A stretch of 64,000 bases of DNA, taken from Algoriphagus sediminis. GTDB taxonomy: Bacteria > Bacteroidota > Bacteroidia > Cytophagales > Cyclobacteriaceae. The stretch covers positions 186,001 through 250,000 of the forward strand of contig NZ_JAUEPH010000005.1 in assembly GCF_030403435.1 (NCBI RefSeq), written 5' to 3'. A program made the position numbers and the translations under genes. Positions 1 to 7,889 of the stretch are shown one piece after another; positions within the stretch are counted from its first letter, which is position 1, and the number at the start of each line of letters is the position of its first letter. The notes beneath the pieces are model-generated. The model did no database searches. It worked only from the letters and a program-made list of their open reading frames with translations, and was not told the origin of the DNA.

Positions 1-148
1 AGGTAACTACTGAATAGGCTTCCTGACTCAGGCTTTTTGCTTTTTCTTCGGTTGTGGTACTACCTAGGACATCATACTCCTCGGAGGAAAGTTTTTCTGC
101 TAAAGCTTTGCCAAGCCAACCAAGACCGACGATACTGATTTTTTTCAT
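1..148 (-). CDS. NAD(P)-binding Rossmann-fold (SDR-like) protein, N-terminal fragment
   Basis: Reverse-strand reading from the ATG at 146-148 gives 49 residues beginning MKKISIVGLGWLGKALAEKL and runs off the window edge. The glycine-rich GLGWLG loop right after the first beta strand is a dinucleotide-binding Rossmann signature, as in YeeZ-like SDR oxidoreductases of Bacteroidota. The C-terminal catalytic part lies outside the window, so the substrate cannot be named. A strong terminator separates it from the hydroxylase gene upstream, so it probably has its own transcript. Confidence 0.6.
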   Translation of the reverse strand, partial: MKKISIVGLGWLGKALAEKLSSEEYDVLGSTTTEEKAKSLSQEAYSVVT

Positions 149-153
149 AGTAT

Positions 154-181
154 AAAAAAACCTCCTTGAAGGAGGTTTTTG
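154..181 (-). terminator. Intrinsic terminator after the fatty-acid-hydroxylase-type gene
   Basis: A perfect 11-base-pair stem (156-166 with 170-180, loop TGA) is made of CCTCCT/AGGAGG flanked by A and T runs. It lies 2 bases past the stop codon of the minus-strand gene ending at 183. The A/T flanks make it symmetric, but only the minus-strand gene needs it here. Confidence 0.85.
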
Positions 182-182
182 T

Positions 183-809
183 TTATTCTTTTTTTGGCAT
201 TGTGCCAAAGACGTAATCCCAAATCGGGGTGCTTACACCAAAGGCCACATCAGGATCTTTATAATGATGAATCGCATGATTTACCCAAAGGGTTTTTAGA
301 AAGTTTTTAGGTGGCTGATAGGCGTGAACCACGTAATGAACTCCCAAGTATGCTGCATATCCAAACAAAAATCCTGGAACGAAATAAAGGGCGTAATCAC
401 CTAAGAGCAGGTTGAACACCAGATAGATAATTGCTGCGTAGGCAGCACTTACGAATGGTGGCATTGCAAGGCGGTCTTTATCCTTTGGATAATCGTGATG
501 TACACCATGAACACTGTATTGAAGCTTGTCCTTAATTGGATTATTTGGCTCCATATGAAAGAAATACTTATGCATCAAATACTCCACAAGGGTAAAAGCC
601 AAAAAGCCTAAAGGGAATAAAGCAATTCCTACATACCATGTGATTTCAGTGGTGGTAATCGCATAATACTCAAGCACTAAGCTGATGCCCACAAACATGG
701 TAATAGGTATAGATATATGCGTTCTGGAGATTCTTTCAAGAATGGGATTTTCAAACATTTTGGCTGATCCAAAATTATCCGGGCGCTCCAGTCTTCCAAT
801 CTTCTTCAT
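183..809 (-). CDS. Sterol desaturase / fatty acid hydroxylase superfamily membrane protein
   Basis: Di-iron membrane enzyme of the fatty acid hydroxylase superfamily. Histidine motifs are visible in order: EYLMHKYFFH, HGVHHDYPKDKDR, then HYVVHAY and VNHAIHHY, separated by hydrophobic membrane segments. The HGVHH...RLAMPP block resembles fatty-acid 2-hydroxylases more than beta-carotene hydroxylases (CrtZ), so hydroxylation of a fatty acid or sphingolipid chain is the best guess; the substrate is inferred. A longer reading frame begins at a TTG at 854, but a TATCTTTG promoter element at 857-864 would start transcription near 850, so I chose the ATG at 809 (MKKIGRLE..., 208 residues). A terminator follows immediately. 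Confidence 0.82.
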   Translation of the reverse strand: MKKIGRLERPDNFGSAKMFENPILERISRTHISIPITMFVGISLVLEYYAITTTEITWYVGIALFPLGFLAFTLVEYLMHKYFFHMEPNNPIKDKLQYSVHGVHHDYPKDKDRLAMPPFVSAAYAAIIYLVFNLLLGDYALYFVPGFLFGYAAYLGVHYVVHAYQPPKNFLKTLWVNHAIHHYKDPDVAFGVSTPIWDYVFGTMPKKE

Positions 810-856
810 AATCTTAATCCGCTTTTGATCAGAATAATAGGTAATAGTTTTCAATA

Positions 857-864
857 CAAAGATA
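857..864 (-). promoter_or_regulatory. Bacteroidota -7 promoter element of the hydroxylase gene
   Basis: TATCTTTG on the minus strand matches the TAnnTTTG consensus. It sits 48 bases upstream of the chosen ATG at 809. I see no convincing TTG at the -33 position, so this is a half-match. Confidence 0.5.
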
Positions 865-917
865 TCGCTTTTTGAGGTATCTGGATAATAAAAACGATAG
901 AATTAAGCTGTTTTTGA

Positions 918-2054
918 TCAGGCTTTGGTCAAAACAGACTCGATAGTTTCCTGATAAAACTCCACGTATCTGGGTAAAATATTCGTTATATCGAACTCTT
1001 TTGCCCGGGCGAGGGCATTCATTTTGAATGTTGGAAGGTTTTCTTCAGACAGAATAACGGCTGATTTTTTCACCATGTCCTCTACGTCCCCAACCTTACA
1101 AACAAAACCAGTTTTGCCATTGATATTGAGTTCTGGAATTCCTCCAGCATCAGAGCTGATGACTGGCACTTCACAAGCCATAGCTTCAAGTGCAGCTAGA
1201 CCAAAACTTTCTTTTTCGGAAGGCATCAAGAATAAATCCGAAACTGAAAGAACTTCTTCAACTGCCTCAAGTTTTCCAAGGAATCGGATATCATCACAGG
1301 TGCCTAATTGGCGGCAAAGCCTTTCCATGGGTTCTCTTTCTGGTCCATCACCCACGAGTAGAAGTTTGGCAGGAATGGTTTTTCGAAGTTCGAAGAATAC
1401 CTTGATCACATCTTCCACCCGCTTCACTTTTCTAAAATTCGAAGTATGAACGAGAAGCTTTTCTCCATTAGGACAGATTGCGGTTTTGAAGTGCTCTTTC
1501 CTTTGTTTTTTGAATCGGTTCAAATCAATGAAGTTGGGAATAACCTTGATTTCTTTATTTATCTCAAAATGCTCCAGCGTTTCCTTTTTTAGGTCTTCAG
1601 ATACTGCAGTTACTCCATCTGAATTATTAATACTGAAAGTAACTACAGGTTCGTAACTAGGATCCTTGCCAACTAGAGTGATATCAGTCCCATGAAGTGT
1701 AGTGACCACAGGTATTTCTATTCCCTGAGTTTTCAGGATTTGTTTTGCCATATAGGCAGCTGAAGCATGAGGAATAGCATAATGAACATGTAGAAGATCA
1801 AGCTTTTCATATTTCACTACACTTACCATCTTACTCGCCAAGGCAAGTTCATAGGGCCTATGTTCAAAAAGCGGATAACTCTTAATGTCAACCTCATGAT
1901 AGTACAAATTTTCACTGAAGAAATCCAGCCTAGTGGGTTGCCGGTAGGTAATGAAGTGAACTTCATGTCCATTTCGCGCTAGGCCAATTCCTAGCTCTGT
2001 AGCTACCACTCCACTACCTCCAAAGGTAGGGTAGCAAACAATTCCAATTTTCAT
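918..2054 (-). CDS. bshA: N-acetyl-alpha-D-glucosaminyl L-malate synthase BshA
   Basis: Family GT4 glycosyltransferase that joins UDP-GlcNAc and L-malate in the first step of bacillithiol synthesis in the cytoplasm. The 378 residues begin MKIGIVCYPTFGGSGVVATE, the family's typical start, with the donor-site GGSG loop. The HVHYAIPHA segment and the C-terminal SEKESFGLAALEAMACEVPV sugar-nucleotide motif are present. Length matches the family. The partner bshC lies at 53503; no bshB deacetylase was recognised here. The gene stands alone between a barrel gene and the hydroxylase gene, with about 100 bases of spacing on each side. Confidence 0.93.
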   Translation of the reverse strand: MKIGIVCYPTFGGSGVVATELGIGLARNGHEVHFITYRQPTRLDFFSENLYYHEVDIKSYPLFEHRPYELALASKMVSVVKYEKLDLLHVHYAIPHASAAYMAKQILKTQGIEIPVVTTLHGTDITLVGKDPSYEPVVTFSINNSDGVTAVSEDLKKETLEHFEINKEIKVIPNFIDLNRFKKQRKEHFKTAICPNGEKLLVHTSNFRKVKRVEDVIKVFFELRKTIPAKLLLVGDGPEREPMERLCRQLGTCDDIRFLGKLEAVEEVLSVSDLFLMPSEKESFGLAALEAMACEVPVISSDAGGIPELNINGKTGFVCKVGDVEDMVKKSAVILSEENLPTFKMNALARAKEFDITNILPRYVEFYQETIESVLTKA

Positions 2055-2193
2055 CTTTAATGAGTTTTACCCAATCGATATGCTAACAAGCAATTACCTT
2101 GGGAATGTTCAAAATAAATGTCTTTTATACGTATTATTTTAAAAATTGATCATTTTTTCCTTCAGGGCGTACTCATTTTAGCGGGCAACTAAA

Positions 2194-2856
2194 CTATTTT
2201 TCCCCCTCTCTTATTTGGAAAAGATAGGCCAATGTAAACTCCAGTGTGGTGAAATTCATGTCAAATACACGGTCATTTTTAGAGTCCGGATTGGTGAAGT
2301 CGAAAGAAAATCTTGCTTCTGCGCTCAATGTACTTTTTCCAAATAGTTTGGATAATCCGGCCCCTCCCGTCAGGCCATACATGAAGTTGTTGGTGTTATC
2401 ATCTGTACCTCCGAACGTAGGTAGTTCAGGTGGATTGGTATTTGAAAACTCTCTTTGAACATCTTCTGCATTGAGTAGAAATCCGAAATGGGGCCCTAAT
2501 TTGATCTGGAAACGACCTCCTTTACCAATATAAAAGCTGGAAAGAACCGGTACTTTTAGATAATCCAACGCAGTTTCATTTGTCTGTGGATTTAACTCAT
2601 CATCTGTGCTCTGTCGGAATCCAGAGGGTAGGTATTGGATATTCACCTCAATACCGGCATTTTTTGTGTTGAAATGTTCGATTACCAAGGCAAAAGTGGG
2701 GCCTCCAAGACCAGGTACTTCTACACTTCTGGTTCCGGCGGTTGGGAGGTAATTATAAGTGGACGAAGCAATTCCTCCACGAATTCCCACACTGGTCTGG
2801 GCAGAAGCAATGCCTATAAGAAAGAAGAGAAAAAGGCTGACAAAGCTTTTTACCAT
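2194..2856 (-). CDS. PorT-type outer membrane beta-barrel protein
   Basis: Probable outer-membrane protein of 220 residues. An N-terminal signal peptide (MVKSFVSLFLFFLIGIASAQ) is followed by TSVGIRGGIASS, a typical first strand of Bacteroidota eight-stranded barrels, then alternating hydrophobic strands with glycine-rich turns and a final strand ending LAYLFQIREGEK. Function is unknown; such barrels are very common in this phylum. The frame also has a TTG at 2862, but the ATG at 2856 gives a normal signal peptide. It lies between bshA and the 924-residue fusion gene, with 35 bases to the latter. Confidence 0.7.
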   Translation of the reverse strand: MVKSFVSLFLFFLIGIASAQTSVGIRGGIASSTYNYLPTAGTRSVEVPGLGGPTFALVIEHFNTKNAGIEVNIQYLPSGFRQSTDDELNPQTNETALDYLKVPVLSSFYIGKGGRFQIKLGPHFGFLLNAEDVQREFSNTNPPELPTFGGTDDNTNNFMYGLTGGAGLSKLFGKSTLSAEARFSFDFTNPDSKNDRVFDMNFTTLEFTLAYLFQIREGEK

Positions 2857-2891
2857 GCTCAAAAGTACATAAAAGCTACACGCTGCTACAA

Positions 2892-5666
2892 TTAATTAGG
2901 ATTGATTGTAAAAGTTCCTGAGATAGGAATTCCATCTAGTCCCAGGCCCCTTACTGAAACAGTCATTGGCCCAGCTATCTCATTGGTGTAAAAGGAAACT
3001 GATACCTGGCCATTTTCATCGGTAACCAGATAGGGGTTCCAAAATAAAGTTTGGCGTTTATCTTCGATATCTTTTTGAGGCTCCTGCTCATAGTCCAATT
3101 CATAAAAGTCGATAGGCGCTTCAAATCCCTCAATCTCAAATTCAGCAAAGTCTCCATCATTTTGCTCCCCCAGAGGTGAGGGGGCATTGGGGTCATACTC
3201 TTTTAGATAAACCGCGATCACACCATTTCTCCCCTCATCTCCAAGCATGGAAACGACCCTCGAAACCACTTCCACTCTATCGATATCAAATGGGTTGATA
3301 CTCCTAAGATTATCAGCGGCAGTGCTACTTGGGGAGGTTACCATCACACTTCCATTCAACATCACCAGGGGTTCCATAGGGCCTTGAATTGAGCTTGCTC
3401 CGCCTCGAATTCTAATCTGCTGCCGGCCACTAGCTCCGGCAATGGTCACCCTCATCCCAGGTACATTTCCTGCCAAACTGTTCACAAGATCTGAGGTACT
3501 TCCTTGACCAAAAAGATCTTCGCCTTTAACTACATAGGTTGGTTTTCCATATAAAGCTTTGCTTTCTACCTCTGCCTCTTCTTCAACGACTATTTCCTCC
3601 AGCTCTTCAAATTCCTCTTCTTCCAAAAGAGGCCTAATTGGCTCTTCCACGACCTTTGTTTCCGGAAAATTTATGTCCTTAGGGAAAGACATAGGAGGTC
3701 TGGAGGGTAACATTTTTGTAATTTTTTTCACAGGTCTACCTTTTCCATCCGACGCTTGCATAGCCAATTTCATGGTTCCATAAAACTCCATTCCCTCCAT
3801 ATAAAACTCCCCTTCTCGATTTGCTTCGAGGTTTACCATACCTTCAAAATCATTGACAAAAGCAACAATTTCTCCAGAGGTGGGCTTATCCTTTCGATCA
3901 ATTAGTGTCCAACCTTCTTTTAAGTTTACTTCGACCGGATAAGAGAATCTGTCTAATCCCATAGTTTCTGGAATTTCCGCAAGTTCCAAAGCGCTCTTGA
4001 TATCATTGCCTTGGCTGACAGGTACTATTTGAGTTTGATCTGTGATTGAAATGGACAATGTGGAGGGAACAGGCCTACCTTCCTTGTTAAAAATCTTAAC
4101 TGAGAGAGTCACCTTCTCTCTTGGTGAATAACTCTGCTGATCCGTCAAAACTTGTACACGGAAGGGCTCTTCAAAGTCAGCTTTTTCATTTTCATTTACC
4201 CGCTGAAATGGTGTGAGAACTCGTAAAGCTGTGGTAAAGTAATGATCAGGACCATAGTTTCTTGACCAGTTTGTGTACGCCCGCAGAAAATACTTTTCTT
4301 TCTCTAAGTCTGTTGGGAGATAAAAATTCCCATAAACCAAACCATCCCGTATTTGAAACTTTTTAGTTAAGACGGCATTTCGATCTGCATCCACCAGCTC
4401 TACATGGAGTACTTTGCTCAGCTCATTTCTCAGGTAAGGGTTCCCATAGTTTAAGTAGCCTTTGAAGAAAATTGCATCTCCGGCATAGTAGTATGGCTTG
4501 TCAGTGTGCAAATAGATTTTCTCCTGATAATTTTGAGCTGTCTTTTGTAGATTCTGGAGCAGAATGGCTTTCTCAGCATCGTAATCCAATGGGAGAAGGG
4601 TAGAAATTCGCTTTCTTTCCATATCTCCGGAGAACACAAGCTTATCTGGGTTCAAAATGAATCCGTTTTCTTTTACCCTTACATATTCTCCGGCCACTTC
4701 GAGCCATGAAACTGGATAGGGGGCATCTGCATAGGTGTTGACCTGTGAATAACCTTTTTGGTAATGAATTTCTATTCGTCCTTTTAAATGAATTAGGTAT
4801 TCACCTGGCTTATCAGCGGCTTTAACTAATTGGTCTGATTCATAAGGGATCACTGAATTCCCGAGTTCATTAGCAAAAATGTCTGAGCGCATATTCATGC
4901 TTGGAGACCCGCCAGGTTTATCTCCATATAGAAAAAAGCCTTCCTTTTCCTGCTCACCTTTGACTATGGACCTAAACATATTCATAGGAGACTTCCGGTA
5001 GGCCTCTGCTCTATTTTGGTCCCAAGTAGCTTTTTGTACATCGGAGACTGGTACCAGCTCCTCGAACCTGGCAGGTCCTGCGATTTTGGAATTGGTTCGA
5101 GATTGATAAAATTCCTTGAGGTCAAAAATGACTTTATAACCCAAATGGTTATTTATGATTTCCAATGGTTGTTGGGAGGAGGCTGTAAAGTTTCCTTTTT
5201 CTTCTGGCTCTGGGAAATCAATTACCCATGGATTCAATATTTCAGATTCTTTGGCGATGGGATCATTTCCAAGAAAAAGGTTTTCAAATTTCCTTAAGTC
5301 ACGCTCCCAGGCTTTGTCTCTGGATGCCTTGATTTCCACATCGCTAAGCTCAGATACATAAGGCTCCATTTTTAGGTTAAGTGTCAATTCCCCTCCAGGG
5401 CTCAGAGTTACAGTTTTGGTTTCGGCCACATAGCCCAAAAATGAAAATCCTATCTCAAATGTGCCAGGCTCTAATCCAGAGAGAACATAAGTTCCATCCA
5501 TCTCTGTAGCTGTGCTCATGGTGGTGTTATTTACGAAAACATTGCAAAAAGGAAGTGTTTCCCCTGTTTCAGCATCGGTGACCAAACCTTTGACAATGGC
5601 AGTTTGGGCAAAAGCAGTAAGCAAAACTCCAAAAAAAAGAGTGAATGAGAATAGAGCTTTTTTCAT
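2892..5666 (-). CDS. Carboxypeptidase-regulatory-like / TonB plug domain fusion, exported, no barrel
   Basis: Exported 924-residue protein. Seen in order: signal peptide (about 1-20); carboxypeptidase-regulatory-like beta domain (about 22-105, with DAETGETLPFCNVFVN); a long uncharacterised region (about 120-380); a macroglobulin-like stretch with YLHTDKPYYYAGDAIFFKGY; a glutamate-rich linker near 690-710; a TonB receptor plug-like domain (SLAGNVPGMRVTIAGASGRQ, IRIRGGASS); and a C-terminal domain with LFWNPYLVTDENGQVSVSFY. There is no room for a 22-stranded barrel, so it is not itself a receptor. Similar architectures recur in Bacteroidota without assigned function. It may act at the outer membrane or periplasm, which is inference. 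Confidence 0.8.
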   Translation of the reverse strand: MKKALFSFTLFFGVLLTAFAQTAIVKGLVTDAETGETLPFCNVFVNNTTMSTATEMDGTYVLSGLEPGTFEIGFSFLGYVAETKTVTLSPGGELTLNLKMEPYVSELSDVEIKASRDKAWERDLRKFENLFLGNDPIAKESEILNPWVIDFPEPEEKGNFTASSQQPLEIINNHLGYKVIFDLKEFYQSRTNSKIAGPARFEELVPVSDVQKATWDQNRAEAYRKSPMNMFRSIVKGEQEKEGFFLYGDKPGGSPSMNMRSDIFANELGNSVIPYESDQLVKAADKPGEYLIHLKGRIEIHYQKGYSQVNTYADAPYPVSWLEVAGEYVRVKENGFILNPDKLVFSGDMERKRISTLLPLDYDAEKAILLQNLQKTAQNYQEKIYLHTDKPYYYAGDAIFFKGYLNYGNPYLRNELSKVLHVELVDADRNAVLTKKFQIRDGLVYGNFYLPTDLEKEKYFLRAYTNWSRNYGPDHYFTTALRVLTPFQRVNENEKADFEEPFRVQVLTDQQSYSPREKVTLSVKIFNKEGRPVPSTLSISITDQTQIVPVSQGNDIKSALELAEIPETMGLDRFSYPVEVNLKEGWTLIDRKDKPTSGEIVAFVNDFEGMVNLEANREGEFYMEGMEFYGTMKLAMQASDGKGRPVKKITKMLPSRPPMSFPKDINFPETKVVEEPIRPLLEEEEFEELEEIVVEEEAEVESKALYGKPTYVVKGEDLFGQGSTSDLVNSLAGNVPGMRVTIAGASGRQQIRIRGGASSIQGPMEPLVMLNGSVMVTSPSSTAADNLRSINPFDIDRVEVVSRVVSMLGDEGRNGVIAVYLKEYDPNAPSPLGEQNDGDFAEFEIEGFEAPIDFYELDYEQEPQKDIEDKRQTLFWNPYLVTDENGQVSVSFYTNEIAGPMTVSVRGLGLDGIPISGTFTINPN

Positions 5667-5833
5667 TAAGGAGTTTAAGGTTAGATTTTTTATGCAATTA
5701 AATGTTTAATCGGAATTTTCCTTATAGGGTTTTTCAAACCCAAAAATACCTCAAACTTTTTCCAATTTTTGGCAGGATTGAATAATCAAAAATGAGTTTG
5801 AATTGCAAAGCCACGCTTTAACCATTCAATATT

Positions 5834-5858
5834 TAAAAAAAGCTCCCGTTCAGGGAGC
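5834..5858 (-). terminator. Intrinsic terminator after the small lysine-rich gene
   Basis: Stem GCTCCC (5842-5847) with GGGAGC (5853-5858), loop of five, followed on the minus strand by a T run (5835-5841). It lies 25 bases beyond the stop of the gene at 5883 and probably ends the gltX transcript. Confidence 0.8.
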
Positions 5859-5882
5859 AATTGATAATGAAATCAGAGAGGT

Positions 5883-6089
5883 CTATTCATCTTTATCCTT
5901 TTTCAGGTCATCGATATCATCCCTGTCTTTTAATTTTTTATCCTCTACCTTTTTATTCAGGAATTCATTGATTTTATCCACTGGGAATGAGGATGAAATT
6001 TCTCCAAATGAATTGATTTCCATTTTGAAGCCCTCTAGTTCCTCATGGACCTTTGGGTTATCTTTTTTTGCTTTTTTCTTTTTTGCCAT
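5883..6089 (-). CDS. Small charged protein of unknown function
   Basis: I do not recognise a family. The 68 residues start MAKKKKAKKDNPKVHEELEG, are rich in lysine and aspartate, and have no membrane segment or signal peptide. The middle (EINSFGEISSSFPVDKINEFLNKKV) could be a short folded unit between charged tails. The start is the ATG at 6089; a GTG one codon earlier is also possible. It begins 7 bases after the gltX stop, and a strong terminator follows, so it is the last gene of a gltX operon. The position and good terminator support a real gene. Confidence 0.6.
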   Translation of the reverse strand: MAKKKKAKKDNPKVHEELEGFKMEINSFGEISSSFPVDKINEFLNKKVEDKKLKDRDDIDDLKKDKDE

Positions 6090-6096
6090 CACTCGA

Positions 6097-7635
6097 TTAG
6101 TCTATAGGTTTTAACTCTTGCAGAGCAAAATTGATTCGGTTTTTTACTTCCTCTTTCCCTAAAATACTAAAAACCTGCATCAAATCAGGTCCGGCACCTA
6201 AACCTGTAACGGCAAGTCTGACCGCCTGCATCACTTTTCCGAGTTTGATCTCTTCAATTTCTGCTGATGAGTTAAGAAGCTCTTTTGCAGTTTCAGAATT
6301 GAACACTCCGTGGTAGCCCGAAAGCTTTTCTACATACTTATTTAAAACTTTTATGGCATCCTGATTCCATCTTTTGGTGGCAACCTTCTCGTCGAAGGTC
6401 TTTGGAGCAATAACAAGTAATTTACTGGCTTCCCACAGCTCCTGAGGAAAAGTTACCCTTTCTTTGTTTAGAGATGCAGCAGCCGAGGCAAGCTCTACGG
6501 AAATATCAAAACCATCCTTTTTCGCATCGTCTATGATGTACTTGGCGAGGACCTCATTATCCATTTTTTTGAGATACTGCTCATTGTACCATTTCGCTTT
6601 TTCTATGTCGAACTTAGTTCCTGATTTACCAATTCTCTCCAAAGAAAAGGCCTCAATAAGCTCTTCCTTTGTGAAAAGCTCACGCTCATCACCTGGGTTC
6701 CAGCCTAGAAATGCCAGAAAGTTTAACAAAGCCTCTGGTAAATACCCCTGCTCTCTAAACCCTGGTGCCGATGAGCCATCTTTTTGATTTTTCCAGTCCA
6801 GAGGGAAAACAGGGAAACCTAATTTATCACCATCTCTTTTAGACAGTTTGCCATTGCCATCTGGCTTTAGCAATAGTGGCAAATGTGCAAATTCAGGCAT
6901 ACTGTTTTCCCATCCCAAATAACGGTATAGTAAAACATGAAGAGGAGCAGAAGGGAGCCATTCTTCCCCACGAATCACATGGGTTATTCCCATCAAGTGA
7001 TCATCCACAATATTGGCTAAATGGTAAGTGGGCATACCATCTGACTTCATCAAAACCTTGTCATCAAGCGTGGACGTATGAACGACTACCCAGCCTCGGA
7101 TCAAGTCCTTAAGCCTTACTTCTTCCTGACGAGGGATTTTCACTCTGATAACGTACGGTTCCCCTGATGCCAATCTTCGTTCAACCTCATCTTCAGGTAA
7201 GGTGAGGGAGTTTTTCATCTGGGTCCTGGTGATGTTATTATATTGTGGCTGAACCACCCTAGCTGCAGTCAGCCGCTCCCTCATCGCCTCAAGATCTTCT
7301 GGGGTGTCGAAGGCATAGTAGGCATGACCTTTTTTCACCAGATCGAGGGCATATTGCATGTAGTCGGGCTTTCTTTCAGACTGTCTGTATGGCCCGGTTT
7401 CGCCTGGTTGCCATGGACTTTCATCTGCCTGAATATCTAGCCAGTCTAAGGATTCTTTGATGTACTCTTCAGCACCGGGAACGAACCTCGCTTGGTCTGT
7501 ATCTTCTATTCGGACTATAAATTTTCCGCCCATTTTATGGGCAAAGAGATAGTTGTATAAAGCAGTGCGGACTCCACCGATATGTAGTGGACCGGTAGGA
7601 GAAGGGGCAAATCGTACTCGAACTTCTTGGGTCAT
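6097..7635 (-). CDS. gltX: Glutamate--tRNA ligase
   Basis: Class I aminoacyl-tRNA synthetase that charges tRNA-Glu. Of 512 residues, the N-terminus shows RFAPSPTGPLHIGGVRTALY with the HIGH-type ATP site, and KLSKRDGDK is the KMSKS-type loop. The C-terminal helical anticodon-binding part is complete. The frame can be extended upstream to 7689, but MTQEVRVRFAP at 7635 is the usual start and the promoter element at 7687-7694 rules the longer form out. A small unknown gene follows in the same operon. Confidence 0.96.
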   Translation of the reverse strand: MTQEVRVRFAPSPTGPLHIGGVRTALYNYLFAHKMGGKFIVRIEDTDQARFVPGAEEYIKESLDWLDIQADESPWQPGETGPYRQSERKPDYMQYALDLVKKGHAYYAFDTPEDLEAMRERLTAARVVQPQYNNITRTQMKNSLTLPEDEVERRLASGEPYVIRVKIPRQEEVRLKDLIRGWVVVHTSTLDDKVLMKSDGMPTYHLANIVDDHLMGITHVIRGEEWLPSAPLHVLLYRYLGWENSMPEFAHLPLLLKPDGNGKLSKRDGDKLGFPVFPLDWKNQKDGSSAPGFREQGYLPEALLNFLAFLGWNPGDERELFTKEELIEAFSLERIGKSGTKFDIEKAKWYNEQYLKKMDNEVLAKYIIDDAKKDGFDISVELASAAASLNKERVTFPQELWEASKLLVIAPKTFDEKVATKRWNQDAIKVLNKYVEKLSGYHGVFNSETAKELLNSSAEIEEIKLGKVMQAVRLAVTGLGAGPDLMQVFSILGKEEVKNRINFALQELKPID

Positions 7636-7686
7636 AGTGAAAATATGCCGTAAGGCAGGTAGTTTTTGATTCTTTGAACAAAGCTG

Positions 7687-7694
7687 CAAAGATA
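7687..7694 (-). promoter_or_regulatory. -7 promoter element of gltX
   Basis: TATCTTTG on the minus strand fits TAnnTTTG, 52 bases upstream of the gltX ATG at 7635. A -33 TTG is not evident. Confidence 0.5.
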
Positions 7695-7818
7695 AGTAAA
7701 GCTGGCGGAAAGAACCCTTTTTATCGACCTTCTGCTTATGAATTGAGCCTAACTCATAAATAAGCTTAATCCCGGGCTGATAAAAAGTGATTTACTAAGA
7801 TTCACAAGAATAGTCCCT

Positions 7819-7826
7819 TAGCTTTG
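7819..7826 (+). promoter_or_regulatory. -7 promoter element of the DEAD-box helicase gene
   Basis: TAGCTTTG matches TAnnTTTG, 63 bases upstream of the helicase ATG at 7890. This places the gltX and helicase promoters back to back in the same 254-base gap. No clear -33 element. Confidence 0.45.
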
Positions 7827-7889
7827 CAAATGCCCTGCATAAAGGATTGAGAAAAGAGACCCGCGCAAAGGCCATTTAAGAAAGAATAT

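Noticed and set aside
183-854. Beta-carotene hydroxylase (CrtZ) as the identity of the hydroxylase, given crtY in the window.
   Set aside because: The HGVHH...RLAMPP block and length fit fatty-acid hydroxylases better than CrtZ, and crtY is 21 kb away.
5803-6114. Plus-strand open frame opposite the small lysine-rich gene.
   Set aside because: It covers the terminator and the coding region of the minus gene, with Phe/Ser-rich composition typical of antisense of Lys-rich sequence.
7636-7689. Upstream extension of gltX.
   Set aside because: The promoter element at 7687-7694 would place the transcript start inside this extension, and GltX homologues start at the MTQEVRVRFAP position.
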